Below, piece by piece: positions 11,660-20,950 of a stretch of DNA of 20,950 nt. A program made the translations under genes and the position numbers. The notes beneath the pieces were generated by a model. The model was not told the origin of the DNA. It saw nothing but the letters and a program-made list of their open reading frames with translations, and searched no databases. Source of the stretch: Deltaproteobacteria bacterium (GTDB lineage Bacteria; Myxococcota_A; Bradymonadia; UBA7976; VGTA01); NCBI GenBank assembly GCA_016874875.1, contig VGTA01000005.1:1-20950 (forward strand), given 5' to 3'. Each line of letters opens with the position of its first letter. Within the stretch, counting starts at the first letter, position 1.

Positions 11660-14600
11660 TTCGTCTGATCGCAGGGGCGCACCTCCCACCGCGCGCCCCC
11701 CGACTGCACATAGCGCGAGAGCACCCCAAAGAGGAAGTAGCCCACGTCGAACCGCCCCTCGTGCGCCCCCGCGCACCCCTCTAGGCACGCGGCGTCCTCT
11801 GGCGCGCAGGCGGCGCGGCAGCGCTCGATGTAGAGGTCGGCGTCGCCGCCGGGGAAGTTGAAGCCGTGCTGCCCCTCGGGAAGCGTGTAGGGGAAGATGG
11901 CCCCCGAGGCGCCCCCGAGGCGGTCTGGTCGGTCGAGGCCCGCGCGGAGGGGGTTGCGCAGGCGCGGCACCCCCCGCGCCGTCCACAGGTCTTCGCCGCC
12001 GCTAAAGAGCTCGATGTCCATGTGCACGGGCTCGCCGTTGGCGTCGCGGTGGCGCCCGAGGCGGTGGACGGCCTCGGCGCTGTAGGTCTCGAGGAGCACC
12101 TGGTTGGCCGTGCGCCCCCCCTGCTCTGGGATAGCGCGCTCGTAGTCGATGAGTCCCATCGCGCGCCCGAGCGTGAGCCCCGAGTTCGCCGGCACGTTCA
12201 TGTCGCCCATCGTGGTCACCACCAACATGTGCGCCCCCGTCCGCTCCCCCGTGCCGTAGGTGAGCGGCTCGAGCTGCGCGTGACGGGCGTAGGAGGCGGG
12301 GTCGCCGCCGTCGAGCACCACCTGCCCGATCCCGAGGAAGCGGCGCATGCCGGGCGAGGCGCGGCGCTCCCCAAAGCCCTCTGCGAGCGCCACCAGCGGC
12401 GCCCCCGCCCGGTGCGTGTGCCCCAGGAAGCGCGCCTCCGACTCAAACGCGTCGAGCGTCGCGAGCGGCTCCGGCGCCCCCGCCCGCAGCGCGCACCCCT
12501 CCCCGCCGGCGAGCTGCGGGCCGCGGTAGGCGCGCAGGCGCACTCGGTCGCCGCGGTCGCTCTCCATGTGCGCGCGGAACACCCCGCCCTCCTGCACGTA
12601 GGCGCAGCCGCGCTGCCCGCTCGTGAGGTTCTCCACCACCACCGTGTCGAGCGGGCTGAGCGCCGGCCACGCGCCGAGGTCCACGCGCCCGGCCCTCTTG
12701 AGGTCGGTGGCGAGGCTGTAGACGCGCGTGCCGCCGTCGCGCGGCTCGCCGAGCCACGCGGGGCCCATCACGCGCAGAATCACCGCCTCCCGCACGCCTC
12801 CCTGCAGCGACCGCACCCCCACGTCCCCCAGCCCGCCGCCCCCCGAGATGGGCACCGCCACCTTGACGCTCGGCTCAAGGGAGGCGAGCAGCGCCGAGGT
12901 GATGCCGCCGAGGGAGCCGCCGAGGGCGCTGAAGCGCGCGTCGGGGGGCACGTCCACCCGCCCGTCGGCGTCAAAGTCCCCCGCCAGCTCCGGGCGCCCG
13001 TCGCCGTTGAGGTCAAAGGGCCACAGGCGCGCGCCGTCAAAGCTCTTAAAGACGCGAATCAGCTGCATCGAGTCGAGCACGCACTGCCGCACCACGTCGC
13101 GCGTGTGGAACACGTACGACGTCCAGAAGTCCGCCCCCGAGTCCCCGCGCCCGTCAAAGTTGAGGTCGCGCGACCGGCCGCGCGTGGCGGCGTTGAAGAA
13201 GGGCGTGAGGCCAAAGGCGGAGGTGAGGCGGGTGGCGAGGTCGCGCTCGCTTTCGCTCAGCTCGAGGCCGTGCGAGGGGCAGTCGATGGCCAGCACCGCG
13301 ATCCCGCGCTGCGCGAAATAGCCCGCGAACGCCAGCGCCTCAAAGCGGTTGCTGCCGTAGCCGTGCCCCAGGACCGCCACGTTGAGCGGCCCGGCGGGGC
13401 GCACGTCCGCGCGGGGCATCATCAGCCAAAACCACACCTCCTCCGGCGTCGCCTCCGCGCGGCGCAGACTCAGGTCCGCCGGCCACGACTGCTCATTCAA
13501 AGGCTGCCAGCGCGCCGGGTTGAGCTCATCGGGCTCGCAGCGCTCAGGCGCCGCGCAGGGGCGCACCCAGCCGCCGTCCGCGTCCCGCGTCGCCTCCGCG
13601 CCGCGCGCCACATCCGGCGCTGGGGGCGCGAGCGCTTCGGCGGCGCTCTGCCCCTCAAAGCGCGGCGGGGCGCAGGTGACCAGCGCGTCGCAGCCCGCCA
13701 CCCGCGCGAGGCAGGCGCCGTAGGAGGGGGGCAGGGCGGCGCACGCCGCCTCGCAGCCCTCCCCGAGCCCGGCGTAGTCTAGGTCCTCGGCGGCGCACGC
13801 TCGGAGCGCCACGCAGCGCGCCGCGCAGCCCTCGCCCGCGCCCTGCGCCTCGGGCGCGCGCCCCTCGCGGCTGTAGAGCTGCGGCGACGTGAAGCTGCCC
13901 ACCACGTGATAGTCGATGTACTGCTGCGCGTCGAACTGCGCCTTAAAGGACTGCGAGTCCGCCGACTGCCCGAGCAGGTTGGAGGCGATCAGCGAGAAGG
14001 CGTCCGTCCAGTCGGCGGTGTACATGACGAACGGGTTGTCCACGTCGGCGAAACGCGGCGACGAGGTGTCGCGCAGGCGCGCCACGCGGCGCACGTCGGC
14101 GGGGAACTCCGCGGCCAGGTGCGCTTGCGGCCCGAGGCCATAGAGCCCGTCGCGCGCCGCGCGCCACTCGCTCGACAGGGACTGCGTGGTGAAGGTGAAG
14201 GCGAACGCCACGTCGTCGGCGCCGAGGGGGGCGGGCAGGGCGCGCGCCACGTCGCGGAGCGCCTCGCGCTGACTCAGGTGAAAGGGCGCGTCGAACGGCG
14301 AGCCCACGGGCGCGCCCTCGGGGTCGGTGAGGCGCTTGGTCACCACCACCGCGTAGGTGCTCCGCTCGCGCAGCGGCACGAGGGGGCGGAGGATGAGCGT
14401 GTTCGTCTCGCGCTCATAGAACGTCATGAGCGCGTCCGCCCGCCCGGCGAGGTCGTCGCGCGCGGGGCTCGCCAGCTCGCCGCGGGCGTCGCAGGGGAGG
14501 TCCTTGGCCTTGTCGAGGCCGCAGGGGAGGTAGTTGGGGCGGTCGAGCACGCCGTCAGCGTCGAGGTCCTCGCCGAGGTCGAGCTCGCCGTCACCGTCGA

Positions 14601-15219
14601 CGTCCTCGTCGAGCTCATCGAAGTTGAGCGACAGCGTCCAGCCGCGCGGGTCGTGCTCCCAGTAGCCCCCCGTGTCCTCGAGGATCACCGGGTAGTTGCC
14701 CTCGCCCACGTCGAGGCGCTCGAGCTGCCCGTGCCGCTCGCCCGGCGTCACGTTCACCAAGAACACCACGTCGTTCTCCACCCGATAGTCGGCGTCGCGG
14801 TGCCCGGCGAGCAGGCTGGCGACGTCGATGAGCCCCGTGAACGGAATCGTGATGGGCTGATTCACCCCCCATCCGTCCAGCTGGTCGATCTTGGCGCGCA
14901 CGCGCGACTCGAGGTACGTGGGCGCGATCATCGAGGCGTTGAGGCGGCGCTGCGTGGGCGAGGAGGGGTCAAAGCGCGTGGCGAGGTCGTTGGGGAGCGG
15001 AATCTCCGGCAGCGGCCTGTGGAGGAAGTCCATCTTGACGCGCACGGGCGCGCCCTCCTCCCGCGGCGCGAGCTCGAGGTGCGAGAGGCAGCCCGTCGCC
15101 CAGCAGAGCGCTGAGCTGAGGGCGGCTAGGAGGGACGAGGCGCGGGACGAGGCGCGGGACGAGGCGCGGGACGAGGGCGCGCGGCGTTGGCGCGAGGGGG
15201 GGAGGGGCGGCTGTGGCAC
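11644..15219 (-). CDS. Large surface lipoprotein with alpha/beta-hydrolase (lipase-like) domain
   Basis: This protein has 1191 residues and starts at a GTG; no ATG precedes the lipid site. A long basic n-region with SSRA repeats leads to a hydrophobic core and the lipobox ATGC with Cys44. The N-terminal part (PLPNDLATRFDPSSP, then PITIPFTGLIDVASL) resembles the virulence-factor-lipase N-terminal family seen in VolA/Pla-type lipases. Two Asp-rich, calcium-site-like stretches occur near 205-232 and near 740 (DVDGDGELD, DLNGDGRPE). A Cys-rich insert of about 60 residues lies near 455-520. The hydrolase core shows an oxyanion motif GHGYGS (His619), nucleophile elbow GGSLGG (Ser769), likely acid Asp1006 (MGDMNVP) and His1118 (EGQHGF). 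Secreted esterase or lipase is the best guess; the substrate is unknown. The ribosome site is weak, so the start is less certain. Confidence 0.85.
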   Translation of the reverse strand: MPQPPLPPSRQRRAPSSRASSRASSRASSLLAALSSALCWATGCLSHLELAPREEGAPVRVKMDFLHRPLPEIPLPNDLATRFDPSSPTQRRLNASMIAPTYLESRVRAKIDQLDGWGVNQPITIPFTGLIDVASLLAGHRDADYRVENDVVFLVNVTPGERHGQLERLDVGEGNYPVILEDTGGYWEHDPRGWTLSLNFDELDEDVDGDGELDLGEDLDADGVLDRPNYLPCGLDKAKDLPCDARGELASPARDDLAGRADALMTFYERETNTLILRPLVPLRERSTYAVVVTKRLTDPEGAPVGSPFDAPFHLSQREALRDVARALPAPLGADDVAFAFTFTTQSLSSEWRAARDGLYGLGPQAHLAAEFPADVRRVARLRDTSSPRFADVDNPFVMYTADWTDAFSLIASNLLGQSADSQSFKAQFDAQQYIDYHVVGSFTSPQLYSREGRAPEAQGAGEGCAARCVALRACAAEDLDYAGLGEGCEAACAALPPSYGACLARVAGCDALVTCAPPRFEGQSAAEALAPPAPDVARGAEATRDADGGWVRPCAAPERCEPDELNPARWQPLNEQSWPADLSLRRAEATPEEVWFWLMMPRADVRPAGPLNVAVLGHGYGSNRFEALAFAGYFAQRGIAVLAIDCPSHGLELSESERDLATRLTSAFGLTPFFNAATRGRSRDLNFDGRGDSGADFWTSYVFHTRDVVRQCVLDSMQLIRVFKSFDGARLWPFDLNGDGRPELAGDFDADGRVDVPPDARFSALGGSLGGITSALLASLEPSVKVAVPISGGGGLGDVGVRSLQGGVREAVILRVMGPAWLGEPRDGGTRVYSLATDLKRAGRVDLGAWPALSPLDTVVVENLTSGQRGCAYVQEGGVFRAHMESDRGDRVRLRAYRGPQLAGGEGCALRAGAPEPLATLDAFESEARFLGHTHRAGAPLVALAEGFGERRASPGMRRFLGIGQVVLDGGDPASYARHAQLEPLTYGTGERTGAHMLVVTTMGDMNVPANSGLTLGRAMGLIDYERAIPEQGGRTANQVLLETYSAEAVHRLGRHRDANGEPVHMDIELFSGGEDLWTARGVPRLRNPLRAGLDRPDRLGGASGAIFPYTLPEGQHGFNFPGGDADLYIERCRAACAPEDAACLEGCAGAHEGRFDVGYFLFGVLSRYVQSGGARWEVRPCDQTNTCED
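15133..15176 (-). repeat. 12-bp tandem repeat in the lipoprotein signal region
   Basis: About 3.7 units of ggacgaggcgcg (plus strand) encode SSRA repeats in the basic n-region ahead of the hydrophobic core and lipobox of the large lipoprotein. The long n-region (about 29 residues) is largely this repeat. Confidence 0.9.
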
Positions 15220-15262
15220 GATGAGCGGGGCCTGTGCTGGTGGGGGTGAGGGGGGCGCGGGT

Positions 15263-15301
15263 GGCGGGCGGCGGGCGGCGGGCGGCGGGCGGCGGGCGGC
15301 G
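15263..15301. repeat. G-rich 7-bp tandem array upstream of the large lipoprotein
   Basis: Five full units of GGCGGGC and a partial sixth stand between smpB and the lipoprotein start. The plus strand offers many GG and GGG blocks and could form a G-quadruplex; the transcript of the lipoprotein gene would carry the C-rich complement. No promoter is visible in the surrounding 127-bp gap. Confidence 0.92.
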
Positions 15302-15316
15302 CTCAGTCAGCTAGGA

Positions 15317-15349
15317 GCGCGCCCTCAGCGTGTCCTCAGCGCGCCCTCA
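15317..15349. repeat. 11-bp tandem array at the smpB stop
   Basis: Three 11-bp units (GCGCGCCCTCA, GCGTGTCCTCA, GCGCGCCCTCA) end on the stop codon of smpB. The period is close to one helical turn. No function is known. Confidence 0.8.
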
Positions 15350-15808
15350 GCCCTGATCGCGGAGCTCGCGGCGCGAGCTCTTCTCCTTCTCGTCCTCGCG
15401 GCGATCCCAGCTCTTCTTACCACGCCCGACGCCGATCTTCAGCTTCACCCACGCCCCGCTGAAGTAGAGCGAAATGGCGAACGCCGTGAAGCCCTGCTGA
15501 CTGGTCTTGCGCTTGATCTTGGCGATCTCGCGTGCGCTCAGCAGGAGCTTGCGCTTGCGGTTGGGCTCGTGATTCTCGCGATTCCCGTGCGAGTACGGCG
15601 GGATGTGCGTGCGCATCAGCCACGCCTCATCGTCCTTGATCTCCACGAAACCGTCGTGAATCACGGCCCCGCCCGCGCGCAGACTCTTGACCTCCGTGCC
15701 CGTGAGCACTAGGCCCGCCTCATAGGAGTCCTCGACGGTGTAGTCGAACGTCGCGCGGCGGTTAGTGGAGATGACGCGCCCCTCGGCGCCGCCTTTCTTT
15801 TTGCTCAT
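15347..15808 (-). CDS. smpB: SsrA-binding protein SmpB
   Basis: SmpB binds tmRNA and brings it to stalled ribosomes for trans-translation. The 153-residue length and motifs fit the family: NRRATFDYTVEDSYEAGLVL and GTEVKSLRAG near the N-terminus, AWLMRTHIPPYSHGN in the middle, RKRKLLLSAREI, and the basic tail GKKSWDRREDEKEK that inserts into the mRNA channel. The ATG has AGGAG nine bases upstream. It lies just downstream of rnpB on the same strand. The tmRNA gene is not in this window. Confidence 0.97.
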   Translation of the reverse strand: MSKKKGGAEGRVISTNRRATFDYTVEDSYEAGLVLTGTEVKSLRAGGAVIHDGFVEIKDDEAWLMRTHIPPYSHGNRENHEPNRKRKLLLSAREIAKIKRKTSQQGFTAFAISLYFSGAWVKLKIGVGRGKKSWDRREDEKEKSSRRELRDQG

Positions 15809-15841
15809 GTGGACGCACTCCTGTCGCTGGCGCGCGATGTG

Positions 15842-15883
15842 TGAGAATCAAAAACAGGCTGTGAGCACTCTGAGAATAAAAAA
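15842..15883 (-). repeat. AT-rich direct repeat between rnpB and smpB
   Basis: The sequences TGAGAATCAAAAA (15842-15854) and TGAGAATAAAAAA (15871-15883) differ at one base and are 29 bp apart. On the minus strand each reads as a T-run followed by ATTCTCA. The pair forms the only AT-rich patch here and probably contains the rnpB 3' end and signals for smpB. Confidence 0.75.
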
Positions 15884-15893
15884 TCGGGGGGAG
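15878..15893 (-). terminator. U-tract after the RNase P RNA 3' end
   Basis: Right after the 3' strand of helix P1, the minus strand reads CTCCCCCCGATTTTTT. The C-run can pair with GGGGAG just upstream of the P1 5' strand, so the stable P1 helix plus the T-run may end transcription or mark the processing site. There is no compact local hairpin, so this is tentative. Confidence 0.4.
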
Positions 15894-16274
15894 ACCTGAG
15901 CCGCCCTTAAGCCGAGTCCTGTCACCCTCCCGCGTCGCCGCGAGGAGGGGGGTGATCATTCATCTTAGTCCAGCATCGCTGCTGGCTCGAGCGGGACCGT
16001 GGGGGTGCTAGGCGGGCACCTAGGTGAGTCGGAGCTCACTCCCCCAACACCCTTGCTTCAGGTGGGGTTTACCATGCGAGGCGTGTCACCACGCCCCCGG
16101 TGCGCTCTTACCGCACCCTTTCACCTTGACCGCGCCCCGAGGGGCGCGGCTGTTTGCTTTCTGTGGCACTTTCCTTCGAGTCGCCTCGACTGGCCGTTAG
16201 CCAGCACCTCGCCCTGTGAAGCTCGGACTTTCCTCTAGCGTAGCGCGCCAGCGATCACCTCTGCGGCTCAGGCT
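15893..16274 (-). ncRNA. rnpB: RNase P RNA, bacterial type A
   Basis: This is the catalytic RNA of RNase P, which matures tRNA 5' ends. Conserved blocks appear in order on the minus strand: GAGGAAAGTCCGAGC, CCACAGAAAGCAAAC, GGTGAAAGGGTGCGGTAAGA, CATGGTAAACCCCACC, AGATGAATGATCA and ACAGGACTCGGCTTA. P1 closes through CCTGAGCCGC at the 5' end and GCGGCTCAGG at the 3' end. In P4, GAG pairs with CTC where E. coli has GGG with CCC, a compensatory change that supports the fold. The segment between P1 and GAGGAAAG is about 38 nt, shorter than in E. coli, so P3 is reduced. The exact ends are estimated from P1. The 5' end overlaps the stop codon of the zinc-ribbon gene. Confidence 0.96.
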
Positions 16275-17965
16275 CCTCCCCGAACTGCTGCGGCGTCCCC
16301 CGCCTCGGCGTCCCCCGGCGTCGCGGAGGGCGGCGCGCTGAGGGAGAGGGTGAGGGGGACAATGTAGGAGGAGCAGTGCGGGCACATGGAGGAGAGGTCC
16401 TCCTTGGGCACCAGCGCCTCGCGCGTCTCCTTGTTGGCGTACAGCTCATTCTTGCAGTTGCTGCACGCCGGAATCATCTCAATCTCCCCGCGCACCTCCA
16501 TGGCGACGCGCTCCTCCTCGCTGACGAGCAAGGGGTCCACCTCCATCTTCACGAACTCCACGCTCCCGAACGGCACGAGCACGCGCTGACAGGAGGGGCA
16601 GCGGCACAGCTCTTCAAAGCGGCGGACGCGCTGGCGGAGCGAGGCGGGGATCGTCACCTGGCACGCCGAGCATGAGCTCTCGCGTGTGGGGAACGACTTG
16701 GAGTCCTTGGCCGGGAAGGTGCGCTCAAAGATATACGCCACCGCCCTGCGGTCACGGGTGGCGGCGAGGCGGTCAAAGGTGCGCAGGAGGGGGGGCGGCA
16801 GCTGCGCCTTGAGCGCCGACTGCAGGTCCACCTTCGCCTGCTCCTTGCTCTCCTCCGCGCGCACCTCCATCATCTGCAGCGCCTCCACCTTGTCCATGCG
16901 GCGGCGGAGGTCGTCGAGGCGGTCGCGCTTCTCTTGGAAGAAGTGCACGAAGCCCTCGGGGTTGATGGTGCAGTCGGCCTTGAAGCGCGGGCACACGGGC
17001 GCCTTGGAGTTGGGCAGGTCGCCCTCCACCGACAGCGGCAGCGCCGGGGCGAGGCGCGCGCGCAGGTCATCGAGCTCGAGCTCCGCGCAGGCGCGCAGGA
17101 GCCCCTCATAGTCCTTGGGGCGCGGCTCCTCGCCGAGGCGGGTGAACGAGCGCGCCGAGGCGTTAAAGCGCTCCTCGATGTAGCGCACGCGCTCGCGCGC
17201 CGCCCGGCGCTCCTCCTGCGTGTGGTGCTTGGCGTTGATGACCGCCTGGTCCTCCTCGGTGAGCTCGTCAAAGGCGCTCTCGGTGAGCGAGCGGCACTCC
17301 GCCTCCGAGAGCTTGAGCAGCTGGTTGTAGCGCGCCACGCCGCCGACCCGCTTGAGCTGGTCTGCCACGCGCAGGCACAGCCCCGCCAGGTAGGGCCCGA
17401 GCTCCTCGTCGCTCACCCCGGGGAGAGGGAAGCCGGCGAACGACATCTGCAGCTCGCGCTCCATGTCCATCAGCGCCAGCACGCTCTTCTCGGAGGACGC
17501 CGCCTCGCGCTCGGCGCGGGTCGCGCGCTCCTGCGCGTCTCGGGGCACGTCGGTGCCGTCGAGGGCGGCCTTGAGGAACGTGGGGTGGCGCAGCGGCTCG
17601 CCGATCTGCCACAGGAGCTGGTTGAGCTCCTTGAACTTCACGTGCAGCGCGTTCTGGTAGTTGGTCAGCTGGCGGTCGAGGCGCACCTCGAGGCGATAGT
17701 CGATGCGCGACATCACCTTGCCCTGCTTGTGGCGCACATCGAAGATGTTCTGCGAGAGCACATAAATCTCGCGCGTCACCTGCTGCTTGAGCTTCACCGC
17801 CTCGTCGAGCGCGGCGCTCTGCCGCTTGAGGAGCTCCTCGAGCCGCTTGAAGTCGCTCTCGTTCTGCGCGCAGAGCTGGCGGTGCTCGTCGCGCTTCTTG
17901 TCGGTCGACATCAGCTGGTCGTTGAGGACCTGGAGCTGGTACAGCATTGAAAGCGTCGTTTTCAC
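16268..17965 (-). CDS. Coiled-coil protein with two C4 zinc ribbons (DUF164/CT398-like)
   Basis: The 565-residue protein begins with a long charged, heptad-like helical region (about residues 1-110), followed by more helical segments to about 420. Two four-Cys zinc sites close it: Cys432-Cys435 with Cys456-Cys459, and Cys501-Cys504 with Cys528-Cys531. The first, in the context SSCSACQVTIPASL...CPSCQRVLV, resembles the C-terminal ribbon of DUF164 proteins, which are usually only about 240 residues and also start with a coiled coil. This one is therefore enlarged, with an added second ribbon. The start is GTG with GAGGAG five to six bases upstream; an in-frame ATG follows at codon 7. The gene lies between the tRNA and rnpB on the same strand, and its stop sits in rnpB helix P1. 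The precise role is unknown; a nucleic-acid or protein-binding role is a guess. Confidence 0.85.
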   Translation of the reverse strand: MKTTLSMLYQLQVLNDQLMSTDKKRDEHRQLCAQNESDFKRLEELLKRQSAALDEAVKLKQQVTREIYVLSQNIFDVRHKQGKVMSRIDYRLEVRLDRQLTNYQNALHVKFKELNQLLWQIGEPLRHPTFLKAALDGTDVPRDAQERATRAEREAASSEKSVLALMDMERELQMSFAGFPLPGVSDEELGPYLAGLCLRVADQLKRVGGVARYNQLLKLSEAECRSLTESAFDELTEEDQAVINAKHHTQEERRAARERVRYIEERFNASARSFTRLGEEPRPKDYEGLLRACAELELDDLRARLAPALPLSVEGDLPNSKAPVCPRFKADCTINPEGFVHFFQEKRDRLDDLRRRMDKVEALQMMEVRAEESKEQAKVDLQSALKAQLPPPLLRTFDRLAATRDRRAVAYIFERTFPAKDSKSFPTRESSCSACQVTIPASLRQRVRRFEELCRCPSCQRVLVPFGSVEFVKMEVDPLLVSEEERVAMEVRGEIEMIPACSNCKNELYANKETREALVPKEDLSSMCPHCSSYIVPLTLSLSAPPSATPGDAEAGDAAAVRGGA

Positions 17966-17999
17966 GCTCTCTCCTCGAGTTGATCTGGAGTGTGAAGAC

Positions 18000-18072
18000 T
18001 GGGCCCACCAGGGATTGAACCTGGGACCGACCGGTTATGAGCCGGCTGCTCTGACCACTGAGCTATAGGCCC
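18000..18072 (-). tRNA. tRNA with CAU anticodon (elongator Met or Ile2)
   Basis: The 73-nt gene folds into a full cloverleaf: acceptor GGGCCTA with TGGGCCC (one G-U pair), D arm GCTC/GAGC, anticodon arm GCCGG-CTCATAA-CCGGT, and T arm CCAGG-TTCAATC-CCTGG, ending in discriminator A. CCA is not encoded. The anticodon is CAU. The acceptor start GGGCCTATAGCTCAG resembles tRNA-Ile genes, so a lysidine-modified Ile2 tRNA is possible; elongator Met is the other choice. The initiator type is unlikely because position 1-72 is a normal G-C pair. Confidence 0.95.
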
Positions 18073-18085
18073 GTCGGGGAGCACA

Positions 18086-18114
18086 TCTATATGCTTCCCC
18101 ACCTCCAAGCGCAA
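18086..18114 (-). promoter_or_regulatory. Probable sigma-70 promoter of the tRNA unit
   Basis: On the minus strand, TTGCGC (18109-18114) and TATAGA (18086-18091) are separated by 17 bp. The predicted transcription start is a few bases before the tRNA 5' end at 18072. No other promoter is seen between here and rnpB, so the same transcript may continue through the zinc-ribbon gene and rnpB. Confidence 0.6.
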
Positions 18115-18185
18115 GGACAATCGTCGCGCAAGGAGCACCGCCCCCCCCAACAGGTACGCAAAACCGCGTCTAAAACAGCAGGTCG

Positions 18186-20098
<1,913 letters not shown>

Positions 20099-20102
<4 letters not shown>

Positions 20103-20950
20103 CTGTGCTCTCCCTCTGCGCGCTCCGAGTGGGGGGGCGCGCTCGACGAGGCGTGGGCGTGGAGGGGCGCCGCCGGGGGGGGGCGCCGGAAGGAGTTGAG
20201 GGCGTGGTTGGCGCGCTCCACGGCGGCGCGCGCCGCCTCGAGGACGGGCGCGGCGGCGGCGGCGGGGGAGCGCGCGAGGGCGTTAAAGGCGTCGAGGGCG
20301 CGCTTAAAGTCGTCGGCGAGCCGGCGCTCGCGCATCTTGCGTAGCCCGCTGAGGAGCTGGCGCTCCTGGTCGCCGCTCAGCTGGGCGAGCGGGCGGGCGG
20401 CGAGGCAGTCCTGCAGCTCCGCGGCGAGCAGCGCCTGCGCCCCGCCGGCGCGCATGGCGCCCTCGAGGAGCCCCTCGTCGCCCACGTAGCCCGTCTGGCC
20501 ATAGACGCGGTGCAGGGCGCGCACGAACTCAGCGGCGAGGGGCTGCGAGAGCTCCTCGAGCCCCCCCTGCTCGATAAAGGGCGACAGCAGGCGCGGCTGG
20601 TAGTAGAGGAGGCTGATCGCCTCCCGCTCAAACCCCACCAAGAGTCGCGGCCTGACGCCCACGTCGACGCGGGTGAAGGGCGCGGGCGCCGAGGGGGCGT
20701 TGATCTCGATCTGCCCGAGGGCGCTCACGGGGCGGGGGCGATGGAGGCCTAGGCGGCGGAGCTCGAGCGTCTTGTACTTCTCCGCCTCCTCCACCCACCA
20801 CTGCGCCGGCCCCTCGTCCTCATCCCGCCACCGCCCCTCGCGGCGGTCGCGCCCCCCCTGCGCGCGCCCCCCCCCGGCCCGCCCCAGCCCCCGAGCCCGC
20901 CCGTCGCCGCTGGAGAGGTCGCCGCTGGAGAGGTCGCCGCTGAGGAGGTC
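20099..20950 (-). CDS. dnaG: DNA primase C-terminal part (5' end beyond window)
   Basis: The frame is open to the right edge, giving 283 visible residues ending at the TGA that overlaps the rpoD start. The catalytic domain is outside the window. A low-complexity linker (GDLSS repeats, then Gly/Arg-rich) leads to WWVEEAEKYK. From about the middle onward a helical segment EREAISLLYYQPRLLSPFIE, a charged helix (LSGDQERQLLSGLRKMRERR) and a further Ala-rich helix fit the helicase-binding domain of DnaG, which contacts DnaB. The identity rests on this resemblance and on the conserved position directly before rpoD. A closing Pro/His/Ser-rich tail is unusual. Confidence 0.8.
20903..20947 (-). repeat. 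15-bp tandem repeat in the dnaG linker
   Basis: Three units of gtcgccgctggagag (the last with a small change) encode GDLSS repeats between the primase core and the helicase-binding part. The repeat may continue past the window edge. Confidence 0.85.

Noticed and set aside
11866..13782. A 638-codon open frame antisense to the large lipoprotein
   Set aside because: It has a shadow composition, no recognisable domain, and the sense frame carries lipobox and hydrolase motifs.
15998..16238. Short plus-strand frame of 79 codons
   Set aside because: It lies across the RNase P RNA gene on the opposite strand and is explained by that structured RNA.
17787..18068. Plus-strand frame ending in a tRNA-like peptide
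   Set aside because: Its end is the reverse complement of the tRNA, a common false protein, and the rest is antisense to the zinc-ribbon gene.
18117..18185. Intrinsic terminator after rpoD
   Set aside because: Only a 4-bp stem around an A-rich loop and no proper T-run is visible, so I do not annotate it.

Overview
The window is a chromosomal stretch of very high GC content. It most likely comes from a member of the Myxococcota or a related deltaproteobacterial lineage. The reasons are a secreted Cys-rich protein ending in a MYXO-CTERM-like tail (Gly-Gly-Cys, one membrane span, Arg cluster), Cys-rich secreted lipoproteins with similar spacing, the dnaG-rpoD pair, and codons almost saturated with G/C at the third position. 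I see no transposase, integrase, phage gene or CRISPR array.

Left region (1-10142). A partial lipoprotein with a c-type heme motif and an amidase-signature hydrolase form a two-gene unit on the minus strand. Divergent from them, recC and recB lie head to tail with a TGATG junction and encode a RecBC helicase-nuclease; recD is not adjacent. A short three-span membrane protein converges on recB.

Middle region (10143-15346). A gap of about 350 bp holds a 17-bp tandem array and probable promoters. It is followed by the MYXO-CTERM-type Cys-rich secreted protein. Converging on that gene is a 1191-residue surface lipoprotein with an alpha/beta-hydrolase domain and a virulence-factor-lipase-like N-terminus. 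A 16-bp tandem array lies between their 3' ends.

Right region (15347-20950). All genes are on the minus strand and serve replication initiation, transcription and RNA maturation. Read in the direction of transcription they are dnaG (partial), rpoD, a tRNA with CAU anticodon, a coiled-coil double-zinc-ribbon protein, the RNase P RNA gene rnpB, and smpB. dnaG and rpoD overlap by ATGA. The stop codon of the zinc-ribbon gene lies inside helix P1 of the RNase P RNA.

Two themes stand out. Short tandem repeats occur throughout: inside genes their periods are multiples of three (6, 9, 12, 15, 27), while arrays between genes have periods such as 7, 11, 16, 17 and 19. Most striking, recB contains C24 and C20 homopolymers inside its nuclease domain. 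Any length change there that is not a multiple of three would remove the nuclease active site and leave the helicase, which makes recB a candidate slippage switch or contingency locus.
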